DNA of 64,000 nt, taken from positions 1 through 64,000 of the forward strand of contig NZ_AFIE01000007.1 in the NCBI RefSeq assembly GCF_000214135.1, read 5' to 3'. Source of the stretch: Acinetobacter sp. P8-3-8. GTDB lineage: Bacteria; Pseudomonadota; Gammaproteobacteria; Pseudomonadales; Moraxellaceae. Each line of letters starts with the position of its first letter. Within the stretch, counting starts at the first letter, position 1. The notes under the pieces were generated by a model that was not told the origin of the DNA, did no database searches, and worked only from the letters and a program-made list of their open reading frames with translations. The position numbers and the translations under genes were made by a program. Below are positions 28,982 to 36,944 of the stretch, one piece after another.

Positions 28982-30220
28982 TTGGGTACTTTTGTGGAGA
29001 TAAAGCTACATGATGCTTTATCTCCTGAACTTGCTTATGCATGTATGGATAAAGCTTTTACTGCTATCGAAACAGTTCAGCAATTAATGAGTTTTCATGA
29101 CTCTCAAAGTGAATTGTCGCATTTAAATCAAAATGCTTTTTACCATACCGTTCAAGTACATCCTTTAACTTATGCTGTACTTAAACGCGCACAGCGCATC
29201 TTTTATGCATCTTATGGATTATTTGATTGCAGTATTGCCAATACTTTGGTGAATTGGGAATTATTACCCGATCATTTACAGCAAAATCATACTGATCAGA
29301 CAATTCACTCTCAGGCACATCTACAGTTATTGGGTGATAATTCTGTCCGATTTACCCAACCCATACTTTTAGATTTAGGCGGAATTGCGAAAGGATTTGC
29401 AGTGGATTTAGCCATTTACTCTTTAAAAAAGTCTGGTATTAAAAATGCAGTTGTAAATGCAGGAGGAGATCTGAGAATTTTGGGACATATTGCAGAAGAA
29501 ATTGTCATCCGAGACCCTCAAAATCTGCAAGAGTTTCATGCATTGGGCGCTTTGGCAAATGGTGCACTTGCAACATCGGCCAGCTATTTTTCCAAAACAG
29601 AGCATGGGAATGCATTGGTCAATCCTATCAATCGGCAAGCTTTAGACTCAGAACATAGTTTTAGTGTGATTGCACCTACAGCCCATGTTGCAGATGCATT
29701 AACCAAAGTGGTAGCGATCAGTCAAAATCCACAGCATCCATGTTTAAAATTATTTGCAGCTCAAGCCATGTATTTTTTAGTTACTTCAGGATTCATCATG
29801 TCATTTTCTATTAAAATTCCACATTTACAACGATATTTTCTTTATCTGGTCTGGTTAACACTGGCAGTAACAGGTGTCTATTTTGCTTATTCTCAAGATT
29901 GGCAGATGCAAGATCCAAGTGATTTAACGGTAAATATCTTAAAAACACATGGTATTACAGCAGCAATCTTTTTAGTTATTTTGGGTTCTTTAATTGCAGT
30001 GCATATTCGGCTGGCTTTGCGTATCAAACGTAATCTCATCACAGGCTTAATCATGCTGAGTTTAATGAGTATTCTTGCTATTTCTGGAACAGGCCTATAT
30101 TACAGTCCTGAAGAATGGCATGAAAATGTAAAATGGGCACATATTTGGATCGGGCTAATCTGCATTTTATGGTTACCATTACACATCATGATTGGCATTT
30201 ATCAACGGAAATCAAATTAA
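28982..30220 (+). CDS. ApbE flavin transferase fused to a four-helix cytochrome b-like membrane domain
   Basis: Residues 1-255 are an ApbE FMN transferase: LDLGGIAKGFAVD (131 onward), VNAGGDLRI, ATSASYF and ADALTKVVAI. Residues about 280-412 form four membrane helices with histidines H323, H341, H387 and H401 near the membrane faces, a spacing compatible with b-type haem in helices 2 and 4. I infer an electron relay that loads FMN on the neighbour protein. The start is odd. TTG 28982 falls inside the conserved RAKPLLGTFVEI segment, and the frame is open back to 28940 without ATG, GTG or TTG. A rare start (ATT 28955 or ATC 28961), overlapping the previous stop, is possible. Confidence 0.75.
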   Translation: MGTFVEIKLHDALSPELAYACMDKAFTAIETVQQLMSFHDSQSELSHLNQNAFYHTVQVHPLTYAVLKRAQRIFYASYGLFDCSIANTLVNWELLPDHLQQNHTDQTIHSQAHLQLLGDNSVRFTQPILLDLGGIAKGFAVDLAIYSLKKSGIKNAVVNAGGDLRILGHIAEEIVIRDPQNLQEFHALGALANGALATSASYFSKTEHGNALVNPINRQALDSEHSFSVIAPTAHVADALTKVVAISQNPQHPCLKLFAAQAMYFLVTSGFIMSFSIKIPHLQRYFLYLVWLTLAVTGVYFAYSQDWQMQDPSDLTVNILKTHGITAAIFLVILGSLIAVHIRLALRIKRNLITGLIMLSLMSILAISGTGLYYSPEEWHENVKWAHIWIGLICILWLPLHIMIGIYQRKSN

Positions 30221-30231
30221 AAAATTGAATA

Positions 30232-30741
30232 TCATTCAGTTACAGTTTGCTCTGCCAACATGTAGACTAAATCTAATTCTGGACAAGAATAGCCCAAAGC
30301 CGTTATTGCTGCTGTAATTTGACCACGATGATGTGTGCCATGGTTGAAAACGTGTATCAATGTTGCAGCAAATGGTAAAGTTAATTCTTGACCAGAGACT
30401 CTTTTATAAGTCAAATGACCATCAAGCGTTGTTTCATCTATTTGATCTATAAATGAAATCCAATTTACAGACTTTTGTTGTAACTCACTCAGAAGTACAG
30501 CTTTTTCAGTATGAATAATGATATCTAATGTGATTTGGGGTGAAACACCTTCGTTAAACCGTGAATACCAAAGACAATGCTCACCAAGCAGTAAATGATT
30601 CAGTGTCCCAGCAATACTTTTAAAATACAATCCTACATTTTTATTGAAATCATCATTATCAATTTTTTCAAGGCTTTGTATTAGTCGTTTCGTTGCCCAA
30701 ATATTATATTCAGCCAAGATCAAAAGATTATTTTTATTCAT
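30232..30741 (-). CDS. DinB-family protein
   Basis: Four-helix-bundle DinB/YfiT-like protein. Three histidines that usually bind a metal are visible: one in GTLNHLLLGEHCLW and two in HVFNHGTHHRGQI. 169 residues, the normal size. The family includes thiol transferases and damage-induced proteins, but no substrate can be assigned here. ATG 30741. It is convergent with the ApbE operon, whose stop lies only 12 bases away. The 30742-30908 gap holds a GAGTGG/CCACTC hairpin (30796-30817) pointing to the plus strand. Confidence 0.8.
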   Translation of the reverse strand: MNKNNLLILAEYNIWATKRLIQSLEKIDNDDFNKNVGLYFKSIAGTLNHLLLGEHCLWYSRFNEGVSPQITLDIIIHTEKAVLLSELQQKSVNWISFIDQIDETTLDGHLTYKRVSGQELTLPFAATLIHVFNHGTHHRGQITAAITALGYSCPELDLVYMLAEQTVTE

Positions 30742-30908
30742 AAGCCATCTGCTTCATTTTGGATTGTTATAACATTAAATAATCTTTAGCGCATAGAGTG
30801 GCGAGTTTTAACCACTCCTTTTTTAGATGAACTTTTTATCCCTCTAAAAAGGACTCATTACACTTCTACTGTGTTATCGAATGATCATCAATAATCAAAT
30901 TGAATCTA

Positions 30909-31955
30909 TTATTTGGTTTCCAACAAATTCACAGATTCAATTTGCACATCACTCATAATATTGCCTTGTTCAAGTAAATGATTGAAATAAGACTCTACTA
31001 CTTTTGCTTGTTCAAGCGTGCTTTCAACCTTATACATATTTTGACGAAACTCATTACTTGAGTGTAAACCTTTGGTATACCAAGCAATATGTTTACGTGC
31101 TATTCGACAACCTGAATATTCACCATAAAACTGATACAACTCAGACAAATGTCCAAGTAAAACTTCTTTTACTTCTTGAATGGAAGGTGCAGCAAGATGT
31201 TCACCTGTTTTTAAATAATGAGAGATTTCTCGAAAGATCCACGGACGACCTTGCGCAGCTCGGCCTATCATCACTGCATCTGCACCTGTATAGTCCAAAA
31301 CATATTTAGCTTTTTCAGGGCTATCAATATCGCCATTAGCAATCACAGGAATAGACAGCATTTGTTTGACTTCTTTAATCAAACGATAACGTGCTGTATT
31401 TAAATACATATCTTCACGTGTTCGACCATGCAATGCGAGCGCTGCAATCCCTGCTTCTTCTGCCCGTTTAGCAACACGTAGAATGTTTTCATCACCATTT
31501 AAAAAGCCTAAACGGGTTTTTAATGTCACCGGAACATCAACAGCCGCAACCACTGTATCTAAAATTCTAGCAACGAGATCTTCATCTTTAAGTAATGCTG
31601 AACCAGCAAGTTTATTGCAGACTTTTTTGGCAGGACATCCCATATTAATATCAACAATTTGCGCACCATTGGCAACTTGATAACGTGCTGCTTCCGCTAA
31701 TTGCTCAGGTTCAGAGCCTGCAATTTGTGCAGAGATCGGTGCTAATTCTCCATCAAAATTAGCACGATACAGACTTTTTTTAGTCATACGTAAAGTTTGA
31801 TCCGACGTCATCATTTCACTCACCGCATGCCCTGCACCAAAGTACTTGCAAAGTGTCCTAAATGGACGGTCAGTGACACCGGCCATCGGCGCGACAAAAA
31901 TAGGGGAATGCTTTGATTTATCAAACAATTCTTCAATTACGTTGTTTTTACTCAA
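30909..31955 (-). CDS. dusB: tRNA-dihydrouridine synthase B
   Basis: FMN enzyme that reduces uridine to dihydrouridine in tRNA. It has APMAGVTDRPFRTLC, the GAGHAVSEMM strand, QIAGSEPEQLAEAAR, the catalytic-cysteine block VDINMGCPAKKVCNKLAGSALL, and VIANGDIDSP. IARKHIAWYTKG identifies DusB rather than DusA (whose core motif is NVGCPSDRV). 348 residues. Its 5' end lies 120 bases from the divergent integrase, so this end is the probable integration target. No fis gene follows, unlike in enterics. Confidence 0.93.
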   Translation of the reverse strand: MSKNNVIEELFDKSKHSPIFVAPMAGVTDRPFRTLCKYFGAGHAVSEMMTSDQTLRMTKKSLYRANFDGELAPISAQIAGSEPEQLAEAARYQVANGAQIVDINMGCPAKKVCNKLAGSALLKDEDLVARILDTVVAAVDVPVTLKTRLGFLNGDENILRVAKRAEEAGIAALALHGRTREDMYLNTARYRLIKEVKQMLSIPVIANGDIDSPEKAKYVLDYTGADAVMIGRAAQGRPWIFREISHYLKTGEHLAAPSIQEVKEVLLGHLSELYQFYGEYSGCRIARKHIAWYTKGLHSSNEFRQNMYKVESTLEQAKVVESYFNHLLEQGNIMSDVQIESVNLLETK

Positions 31956-32014
31956 TTTTCACTTTCCCATATTCTCAAAGGTTTTACATCATTTTCAATC
32001 ATTCTTAACTATTC

Positions 32015-32075
32015 TTTACGCCTTATTTGCGCCATAATCACCCTTGTGGCGTAAATCCAACTTTATGGCGTAAAT
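32015..32075. promoter_or_regulatory. Array of GGCGTAAAT sites before the integrase gene
   Basis: TGGCGTAAAT occurs at 32047-32056 and 32066-32075 (19 bases apart), the second copy touching the integrase ATG. Two inverted copies lie upstream: TTTACGCC (32015-32022) and ATTTGCGCCA (32025-32034, one mismatch). Together they could be integrase arm-type sites or an autoregulatory operator. Their role is inferred. Confidence 0.6.
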
Positions 32076-33692
32076 ATGGGAACAATTGCAGAACGAACTA
32101 CAGCAGATGGTAAAACTCGATACAGAGCTCAAATACGAATAACTCGTAAAGGCTTACCACCATTTATTAAAACAAGAACTTTTGCAAAAGAGTCATTAGC
32201 CAAAGAATGGATTAAGCGACTTGAAGCAGAGATTCTGGTTAATCCTGCTATTCTAAATCCAGAAGCTAAGGTTGTGTCAAAAACTTTAGAACAATTCATC
32301 ACTCAATATTTAGATGAAATTAGTGACGAATTTGCTGATACCAAGACTGCAGCACTAAAAAATATCTGTAATTATGATATTGCCCATAAAGATGCATATA
32401 CCCTTTCACGTCAAGATTTCTCATCATTTGCCATTGAGCGACGAAAAGGCAATCCAATTGAAATGATAGATGGAGTTGCCCCAGCAACTGCATTAAAAGA
32501 TTTATCCCATATTTCATCGGTCCTAAACCATGCTGAACTTGTATGGGGTGAAGATGTTGCACATGCAAAAAATGAATTGTCACATTCGCTGATCGGTCTA
32601 AAAAAAGCTCGTATTGTTACTAAATCAAAGGAACGTGATCGTTTAATCACATCAGAAGAACTTCATATTCTGACCAATCACTTTTATAAAGGCTGGAAAC
32701 GAGTTCGCAATGCCATTCCCATGCACCTGGTCATGTGGCTTGCGATCTATACAGGTCGTCGTGAAGGTGAACTATGTGAAATGCGTTTAGATGATTTTGA
32801 TAAAAAAAATAGTCAGTGGAAGATCAGAGACGTTAAAAATCCAGATGGTTCTAAAGGAAATCATAAGTTTGCCCATTTAGAGCCTAATGCCCTCCTCATT
32901 ATTGAAGAATTACTCGAACCTTCTACTCGAAAAAGAATGCTGGAGCTGGGTTATAGTGATGAGCTTTTATTGCCTGTCAATGTACAGACGGTCAGTGATT
33001 ATTTTCGTAGAGCATGTCGTTTAAATGGAATTGAAGATTTAAGGTTCCATGATTTACGCCATGAAGCTGCAACACGCTATGCAGAGGATGGCTTTACGAT
33101 ACCGCAACTTCAAACAATTACATTACATTCATCATGGAATAGTCTTAAACGGTATGTAAACCTAAGAAAACGTGGTGAACGTTTAGAATATCAGACAGCT
33201 ATTCAATTTGCCCGACAACAATATGACGATAATTATTCTAAATTTGCTTTAAAACAAAGGTATGTATCAGCTGCTGATATTGCGGATGCAGAGGAAGCTT
33301 ATTCTCAAGTTCAAACACCTGACGTTATAAATACTGAATTTTCTTTTATTAAAGAACAGTTGGAAAGATTTATGAAATCATTTCGCCCGACTAAAAGTGT
33401 TAAAGATATGTATAAAGAAAAATCAAAGATACAGAACATATTTGCATGGAATGATGTGCAACAATCTTTTGTGGTCCCATACATACAAAATGCTTGGGAA
33501 AATTGGTTTAATGATAATGGGGCTATTGATTGGAAACAGCTTCCAGATGATACAACTCACTTTAGCATCAAAGGGTTAGACGTATTAAAAATTGAAAATG
33601 AACGTGTGTATAAATGGGAAAAAGAAATAGAAAAATGGTTCGATATTACTAAATATTTTGATGCCGATATTTCAAACCTTATCAAGAAATAA
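32076..33692 (+). CDS. Tyrosine-family phage integrase with C-terminal extension
   Basis: Site-specific recombinase. The N-terminus is an arm-type DNA-binding domain (TRYRAQIRITRKGLPPFIKTRTF) and a SAM-like core-binding helix bundle. The catalytic domain has R229 (TGRREGEL), H325-x-x-R328 (FHDLRHEAATR), H351 (LHSSW) and the nucleophile Y360 (KRYVNL), all present. Residues about 375-538 are an extra, helix-rich tail with no motif that I recognise. The ATG touches the GGCGTAAAT array. A palindromic terminator (33691-33710) overlaps the stop. Most integrases of this type are 330-400 residues, so the tail is unusual. Confidence 0.9.
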   Translation: MGTIAERTTADGKTRYRAQIRITRKGLPPFIKTRTFAKESLAKEWIKRLEAEILVNPAILNPEAKVVSKTLEQFITQYLDEISDEFADTKTAALKNICNYDIAHKDAYTLSRQDFSSFAIERRKGNPIEMIDGVAPATALKDLSHISSVLNHAELVWGEDVAHAKNELSHSLIGLKKARIVTKSKERDRLITSEELHILTNHFYKGWKRVRNAIPMHLVMWLAIYTGRREGELCEMRLDDFDKKNSQWKIRDVKNPDGSKGNHKFAHLEPNALLIIEELLEPSTRKRMLELGYSDELLLPVNVQTVSDYFRRACRLNGIEDLRFHDLRHEAATRYAEDGFTIPQLQTITLHSSWNSLKRYVNLRKRGERLEYQTAIQFARQQYDDNYSKFALKQRYVSAADIADAEEAYSQVQTPDVINTEFSFIKEQLERFMKSFRPTKSVKDMYKEKSKIQNIFAWNDVQQSFVVPYIQNAWENWFNDNGAIDWKQLPDDTTHFSIKGLDVLKIENERVYKWEKEIEKWFDITKYFDADISNLIKK

Positions 33693-33713
33693 ACCCTCAA
33701 TTGAGGGTTTTAT
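33691..33713. terminator. Shared terminator of integrase and Rz
   Basis: AAACCCTCAATTGAGGGTTT (33691-33710) is a perfect palindrome with T-rich sequence on either side. The stop codons of both convergent genes lie in it. Confidence 0.85.
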
Positions 33714-34206
33714 TTAGTTCTGGCCAACTATCGTATAACCTCATTGCGTCCAGTGAATGTCCATCAGCTTTTTCTGCCAAGCTTCGATATTCTGCTGTGC
33801 AACTTTCGAGTAATTCTGAGTTGGCAATGGTGTAGTTAATGATGGTTTGCTTGGGAGCACTGGACAAACGTTTGTTGGCTTCACTGAGTTGCTTTGACAA
33901 CCCACTAGCAGCCAAGTCAGCACTACGAGCGGCAGCATTCGCATCTTGTATTTTTTTAATCGCATTTTGTTCTACCTCTATAATTTTAGCTGACCATGTT
34001 TGCATAATGGCGGCTTTTTCCTCTTGAGCCTGATCAATTGCATCTTGATAAGGCTTAATAGCATCAGCTACTGCTTTAGTTTTAACTTTTTCAGCATTTG
34101 CCAATTTTCCAGCAAGAGAATTGGCATAAAAAACATATCCAAAGATAAATATCATCAAGCCTAAAATAATGTATTTGTAAAATTTACCTAACACAGCATC
34201 AATCAT
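33697..34206 (-). CDS. Rz-like i-spanin
   Basis: Inner-membrane spanin for the last step of lysis. It has one N-terminal membrane segment (YIILGLMIFIFGYVFYA) followed by a long periplasmic coiled coil rich in A, K and E (residues about 35-115). Length and pattern fit the DUF2514/Rz class. It begins directly after the endolysin stop and contains the Rz1 gene in another frame, the classical embedded spanin arrangement. Confidence 0.8.
   Translation of the reverse strand: MIDAVLGKFYKYIILGLMIFIFGYVFYANSLAGKLANAEKVKTKAVADAIKPYQDAIDQAQEEKAAIMQTWSAKIIEVEQNAIKKIQDANAAARSADLAASGLSKQLSEANKRLSSAPKQTIINYTIANSELLESCTAEYRSLAEKADGHSLDAMRLYDSWPELNKTLN
33741..33965 (-). CDS. Rz1-like o-spanin lipoprotein, embedded in Rz
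   Basis: A 74-residue ORF in a different frame inside the Rz gene. The start MRLKKYKMRMLPLVVL is a lipoprotein signal with lipobox LVGC, so lipidation is expected at the cysteine. The mature part is proline-rich (VCPVLPSKPSLTTPLP), as in Rz1. It would sit in the outer membrane and pair with Rz. Confidence 0.8.
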   Translation of the reverse strand: MRLKKYKMRMLPLVVLTWLLVGCQSNSVKPTNVCPVLPSKPSLTTPLPTQNYSKVAQQNIEAWQKKLMDIHWTQ

Positions 34207-34833
34207 TTAAGCCACCTTTAGGAATAATAATTTTTCTTTTGCTCGACGATTGACTAAGCCTTGAATACGCTTTCCATTATCAAACACCCAACGATCAAAT
34301 TGACTTGCAGCTGAGGTCAAACTGTTTTGATTAATAAGAGTAAGCATTGTGCTTTTTACAAATGCTGTTTCGCCTATGTTGTAGACAAAAGAAGCCAATG
34401 CATCAAATTGGTTTTGATTAAGATTGACTTTGACATTTTTATCAAGACAAGCATCAACCCATACACAATCGTTTTTAAGCCATTGTTCAGCTTCATTTCT
34501 CGTGCAAGTATCACCTTTTTTAACTGATGTACCATTTGGATATTTAATGGTACCAAAGCCAATAGTCCAAACACCTCCTGTATCTAAATAAGCTGTTGAA
34601 CGAAAACCCTCAGCATCTCTAATAATTGCATAACCATTCTCAGAAATATCTCGCTGTCCATTTACTAAAGGTGTAGGTATTTCAAAGCCAATAAGTTTTG
34701 CAAAAACATTTAAGCCATTTTTCTCAATAATCTGATCACCAGCTACAACCTGAGATTGACTTAATTTGCCACCAGACATAGCACGAAGCCATGAATATAC
34801 CTGAGCAACTTGTTGTGATTGATCTGCACTCAT
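34207..34833 (-). CDS. GH24 phage endolysin
   Basis: T4-type lysozyme that cleaves the glycan chain. The catalytic triad in the E-8-D-5-T pattern is E75, D84 and T90 (AEGFRSTAYLDTGGVWTIGFGT region). NQNQFDALASFVYNIG and the RAKEKLLFL tail follow. A 60-residue N-terminal extension of unknown role precedes the catalytic domain. No signal peptide is seen, so export should need the holin. The start overlaps the holin stop as ATGA. Confidence 0.92.
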   Translation of the reverse strand: MSADQSQQVAQVYSWLRAMSGGKLSQSQVVAGDQIIEKNGLNVFAKLIGFEIPTPLVNGQRDISENGYAIIRDAEGFRSTAYLDTGGVWTIGFGTIKYPNGTSVKKGDTCTRNEAEQWLKNDCVWVDACLDKNVKVNLNQNQFDALASFVYNIGETAFVKSTMLTLINQNSLTSAASQFDRWVFDNGKRIQGLVNRRAKEKLLFLKVA

Positions 34834-35210
34834 TGTTTATCACCTTTACCATTACTAAGTATTGAAATAAAGGCAGCTTTGACCTCACTAATAACTTCAG
34901 ATAAGGGCTTACCCTGCATCAGTGCAATGGACTGATAAAGAATGCCAATCCCTAATAATCCAAAAACTGCAAACATAAGCATCACAAAGCCTTGAGCCAT
35001 GTGAGAATATTTTGATAATTCGTAATATTCAATAAATGCTGAACCGCCATAAAGGCTGACTGAAACGCTGAATAAAAACTTGCCTATAACACCCAAAGAA
35101 ACTTGAATCTTTCCGCTTTTATCAATGTCCCCACTCAACACCAGCGCAAGAATAGCCCCCACTACGGCAGGCACAACTTTGATGATCCATGGAATTGTGT
35201 TTTCTTGCAT
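34830..35210 (-). CDS. Holin-like small membrane protein
   Basis: 126 residues with about three hydrophobic segments: VVPAVVGAILALVLSG, FLFSVSVSLYGGSAFI and GFVMLMFAVFGLLGIGILY. A charged tail (VKAAFISILSNGKGDKQ) follows. Position directly upstream of and overlapping the endolysin supports a holin role; there is no sequence signature to prove it. Confidence 0.7.
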   Translation of the reverse strand: MQENTIPWIIKVVPAVVGAILALVLSGDIDKSGKIQVSLGVIGKFLFSVSVSLYGGSAFIEYYELSKYSHMAQGFVMLMFAVFGLLGIGILYQSIALMQGKPLSEVISEVKAAFISILSNGKGDKQ

Positions 35211-35221
35211 AACTTGCCCCG

Positions 35222-35257
35222 AAATAAAACTCTACTTTATTTCGTAGAGTTTTATTT
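35222..35257. terminator. 14-bp hairpin upstream of the holin
   Basis: AAATAAAACTCTAC (35222-35235) is the exact complement of GTAGAGTTTTATTT (35244-35257). It would end transcription in either direction and lies 12 bases from the holin ATG, so it may gate entry into the lysis cassette. Confidence 0.75.
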
Positions 35258-35351
35258 AAAGGCGGTTATTTAGCGAACCTTACAGGGGGTTGATACTGCT
35301 CTAAAATTAATCTATCGTGATTTCATATAATTATTAATTTTTGGTGGGGAT

Positions 35352-36485
35352 ATGTTTTGCAATCAGTGTGGGCAAGTAAATAGTAATGATGCGAAATTTT
35401 GTAGTAATTGTGGGAAAAAATTAGAAAGTACAAATATTCAATCTCCCCCATCATCACAAATTCAAAAAGAAACACCACTTTTAAGAAGAAAACAGTTTGA
35501 GCTTTGGAATCCGAATGCTACTGCAAACTGGAGTTTATTGTTTACGCCAATATTTGGCTCATACTTACAGATGAAAAATTGGCAGGCTCTTGGTGAAATA
35601 AAAGAAGCAAATACAGCAAAGAACTGGTTAATTTTTACTCTTGTATTTATTTTATTCATTAATTTTCTTCCATATATAGCAAATGCTGATCCTGAGCAGT
35701 CTTCAACCTTATCAAGAGGTCTAGGGTTCTGGTACATCATTATTTGGTATTTCGCTTATGCAAGAAAACAACCAAAATATGTGAAACAAAAATTAAATGA
35801 TAATTATCAGAAAAAATCTTGGTTAATTCCTTTAGTTAGCGCAACTATTATTTTATTTATTGTTACTTTTTTAATTATGCTGATACCAGAAAATACAAAT
35901 AATTCTTATCAAGAGTCTACTACTCAAACCACTCAACTCAATTACTTTGATCAATTTGATGAAAAGACTACAGAAAATAAATCAAATACATCAGTAGATA
36001 GTTCACAGCAAAAACCTTGGGAAATGGATTGGAGTACTGCTAAGTCAGCAAATCAATCTCAAGAGCAAACTGGTTCGGATAATGGAATACCCACACCATA
36101 TCAACAAGAAGTACCGAATAGTAATTTAGCAACTGCATCAACCTATTCCTATACAAAAAATCCTTCATATGATGACAGCAATAGCAACAAGTATGTTTAT
36201 CGCACACGCCCTGTCGAGGATACTGGTTCTCGAATTTCAAACGATTATTATCAAAATAGTGATACCTACTCTAGCCCAAGAACACACTATGATGATTACT
36301 CAACTTCCAGCAACTCCTACTCTGCAACAATGCCACAACGCCAACCATCCACAATAACCAACTGTGATGGCGCAGGATGTTGGGGTTCAGATGGCACACG
36401 CTATAATCGTGGTGCAGGTGACACTTATTTCCCTTCTACTGGTGGCTCATGCCAAAATGTCGGCGGACAAATGCAGTGTAATTAA
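35352..36485 (+). CDS. Zinc-ribbon membrane protein, possible prophage-carried host gene
   Basis: The N-terminus is a zinc ribbon with C3, C6, C17 and C20 (MFCNQCG ... FCSNCGKK). A small domain with WNPNATANWSLLFTPIFGSYLQ and hydrophobic segments follows (about 90-110, 125-140, 160-180). A long S/T/N/Q/Y-rich linker (about 190-335) leads to a C-terminal module with four cysteines (NCDGAGCWGSDGTRYN ... GGSCQNVGGQMQC). The role is unknown. It runs opposite to the lysis genes, with its own likely promoter (TTGATA 35290-35295, 17 bases, TATCGT) and terminator, so it can be expressed from the lysogen. Confidence 0.7.
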   Translation: MFCNQCGQVNSNDAKFCSNCGKKLESTNIQSPPSSQIQKETPLLRRKQFELWNPNATANWSLLFTPIFGSYLQMKNWQALGEIKEANTAKNWLIFTLVFILFINFLPYIANADPEQSSTLSRGLGFWYIIIWYFAYARKQPKYVKQKLNDNYQKKSWLIPLVSATIILFIVTFLIMLIPENTNNSYQESTTQTTQLNYFDQFDEKTTENKSNTSVDSSQQKPWEMDWSTAKSANQSQEQTGSDNGIPTPYQQEVPNSNLATASTYSYTKNPSYDDSNSNKYVYRTRPVEDTGSRISNDYYQNSDTYSSPRTHYDDYSTSSNSYSATMPQRQPSTITNCDGAGCWGSDGTRYNRGAGDTYFPSTGGSCQNVGGQMQCN

Positions 36486-36491
36486 ACAATT

Positions 36492-36518
36492 AAAGCCGAC
36501 ATCAAGTCGGCTTTTTTT
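36492..36518 (+). terminator. Terminator of the zinc-ribbon gene
   Basis: AAAGCCGAC (36492-36500) pairs with GTCGGCTTT (36506-36514), then T residues. It overlaps the end of the convergent repressor gene. Confidence 0.9.
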
Positions 36519-36834
36519 AATTCAATTGATTAATTAATTCTAACATTCTGCTTTTCGATGGATCGTCATCAGGTAGCTTTTCAGCTAGTTTGAGCACAAG
36601 AAGATTAGAGATTTCTAATTGTTTTTTAATCATATCATTTTTTTCTTCAACAGCCTGCATATATTCAGAAACTAATGCTGAAGGAATATTGTTCTCAAAG
36701 CTCTTTTCAAGACGTGCAACAATTTCTTGATTCATAGAACGATTATTTGCTTTTGCTGTATTTACAATTTTCTCTCTAAATTCAGGTGATACTCGAACTT
36801 TGAGCGTCACAACACTGTTTTGATCTTCACTCAT
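36517..36834 (-). CDS. Arc/Mnt-family ribbon-helix-helix repressor
   Basis: The N-terminal ribbon VVTLKVRVSPEF and the helices REKIVNTAKANNRSMNQEIVARLEKSF form an Arc-like DNA-binding fold. Residues about 55-105 form a helical, probably coiled-coil tail that could hold a tetramer, as in Mnt. 105 residues. It is divergent from a plus-strand operon across three palindromic operators (36864-36930). By position it corresponds to P22 mnt. Confidence 0.85.
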   Translation of the reverse strand: MSEDQNSVVTLKVRVSPEFREKIVNTAKANNRSMNQEIVARLEKSFENNIPSALVSEYMQAVEEKNDMIKKQLEISNLLVLKLAEKLPDDDPSKSRMLELINQLN

Positions 36835-36863
36835 GAAAAATTAACCCAAATAAAACGAATATT

Positions 36864-36930
36864 ACCCCCAAAATGGGTCTTGACCAATAACCCCAAAATG
36901 GGTACTATAAATCAACACCCCATAATGGGG
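36864..36930. promoter_or_regulatory. Three-operator repressor region with embedded promoter
   Basis: Three palindromes share the form CCCC-A(A/T)AAT-GGG(G/T): 36866-36878, 36891-36903 and 36918-36930, with centres about 26 bases apart. A plus-strand promoter TTGACC (36880-36885), 17 bases, TACTAT (36903-36908) overlaps the middle site and drives the 36945 operon. The operators are probably bound by one or both flanking ribbon-helix-helix proteins. Confidence 0.8.
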
Positions 36931-36944
36931 ACTAGGAGAAGATA

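Noticed and set aside
30796-30824. GAGTGG/CCACTC hairpin with T-run as a terminator for dusB or the DinB gene
   Set aside because: Its T-run is on the plus strand, whereas both neighbours are on the minus strand. It might stop read-through from the ApbE operon, but I cannot support that.
30909-31955. dusA, which would match the known phage hotspot
   Set aside because: The motifs NMGCPAKKV and IARKHIAWYTKG belong to DusB.
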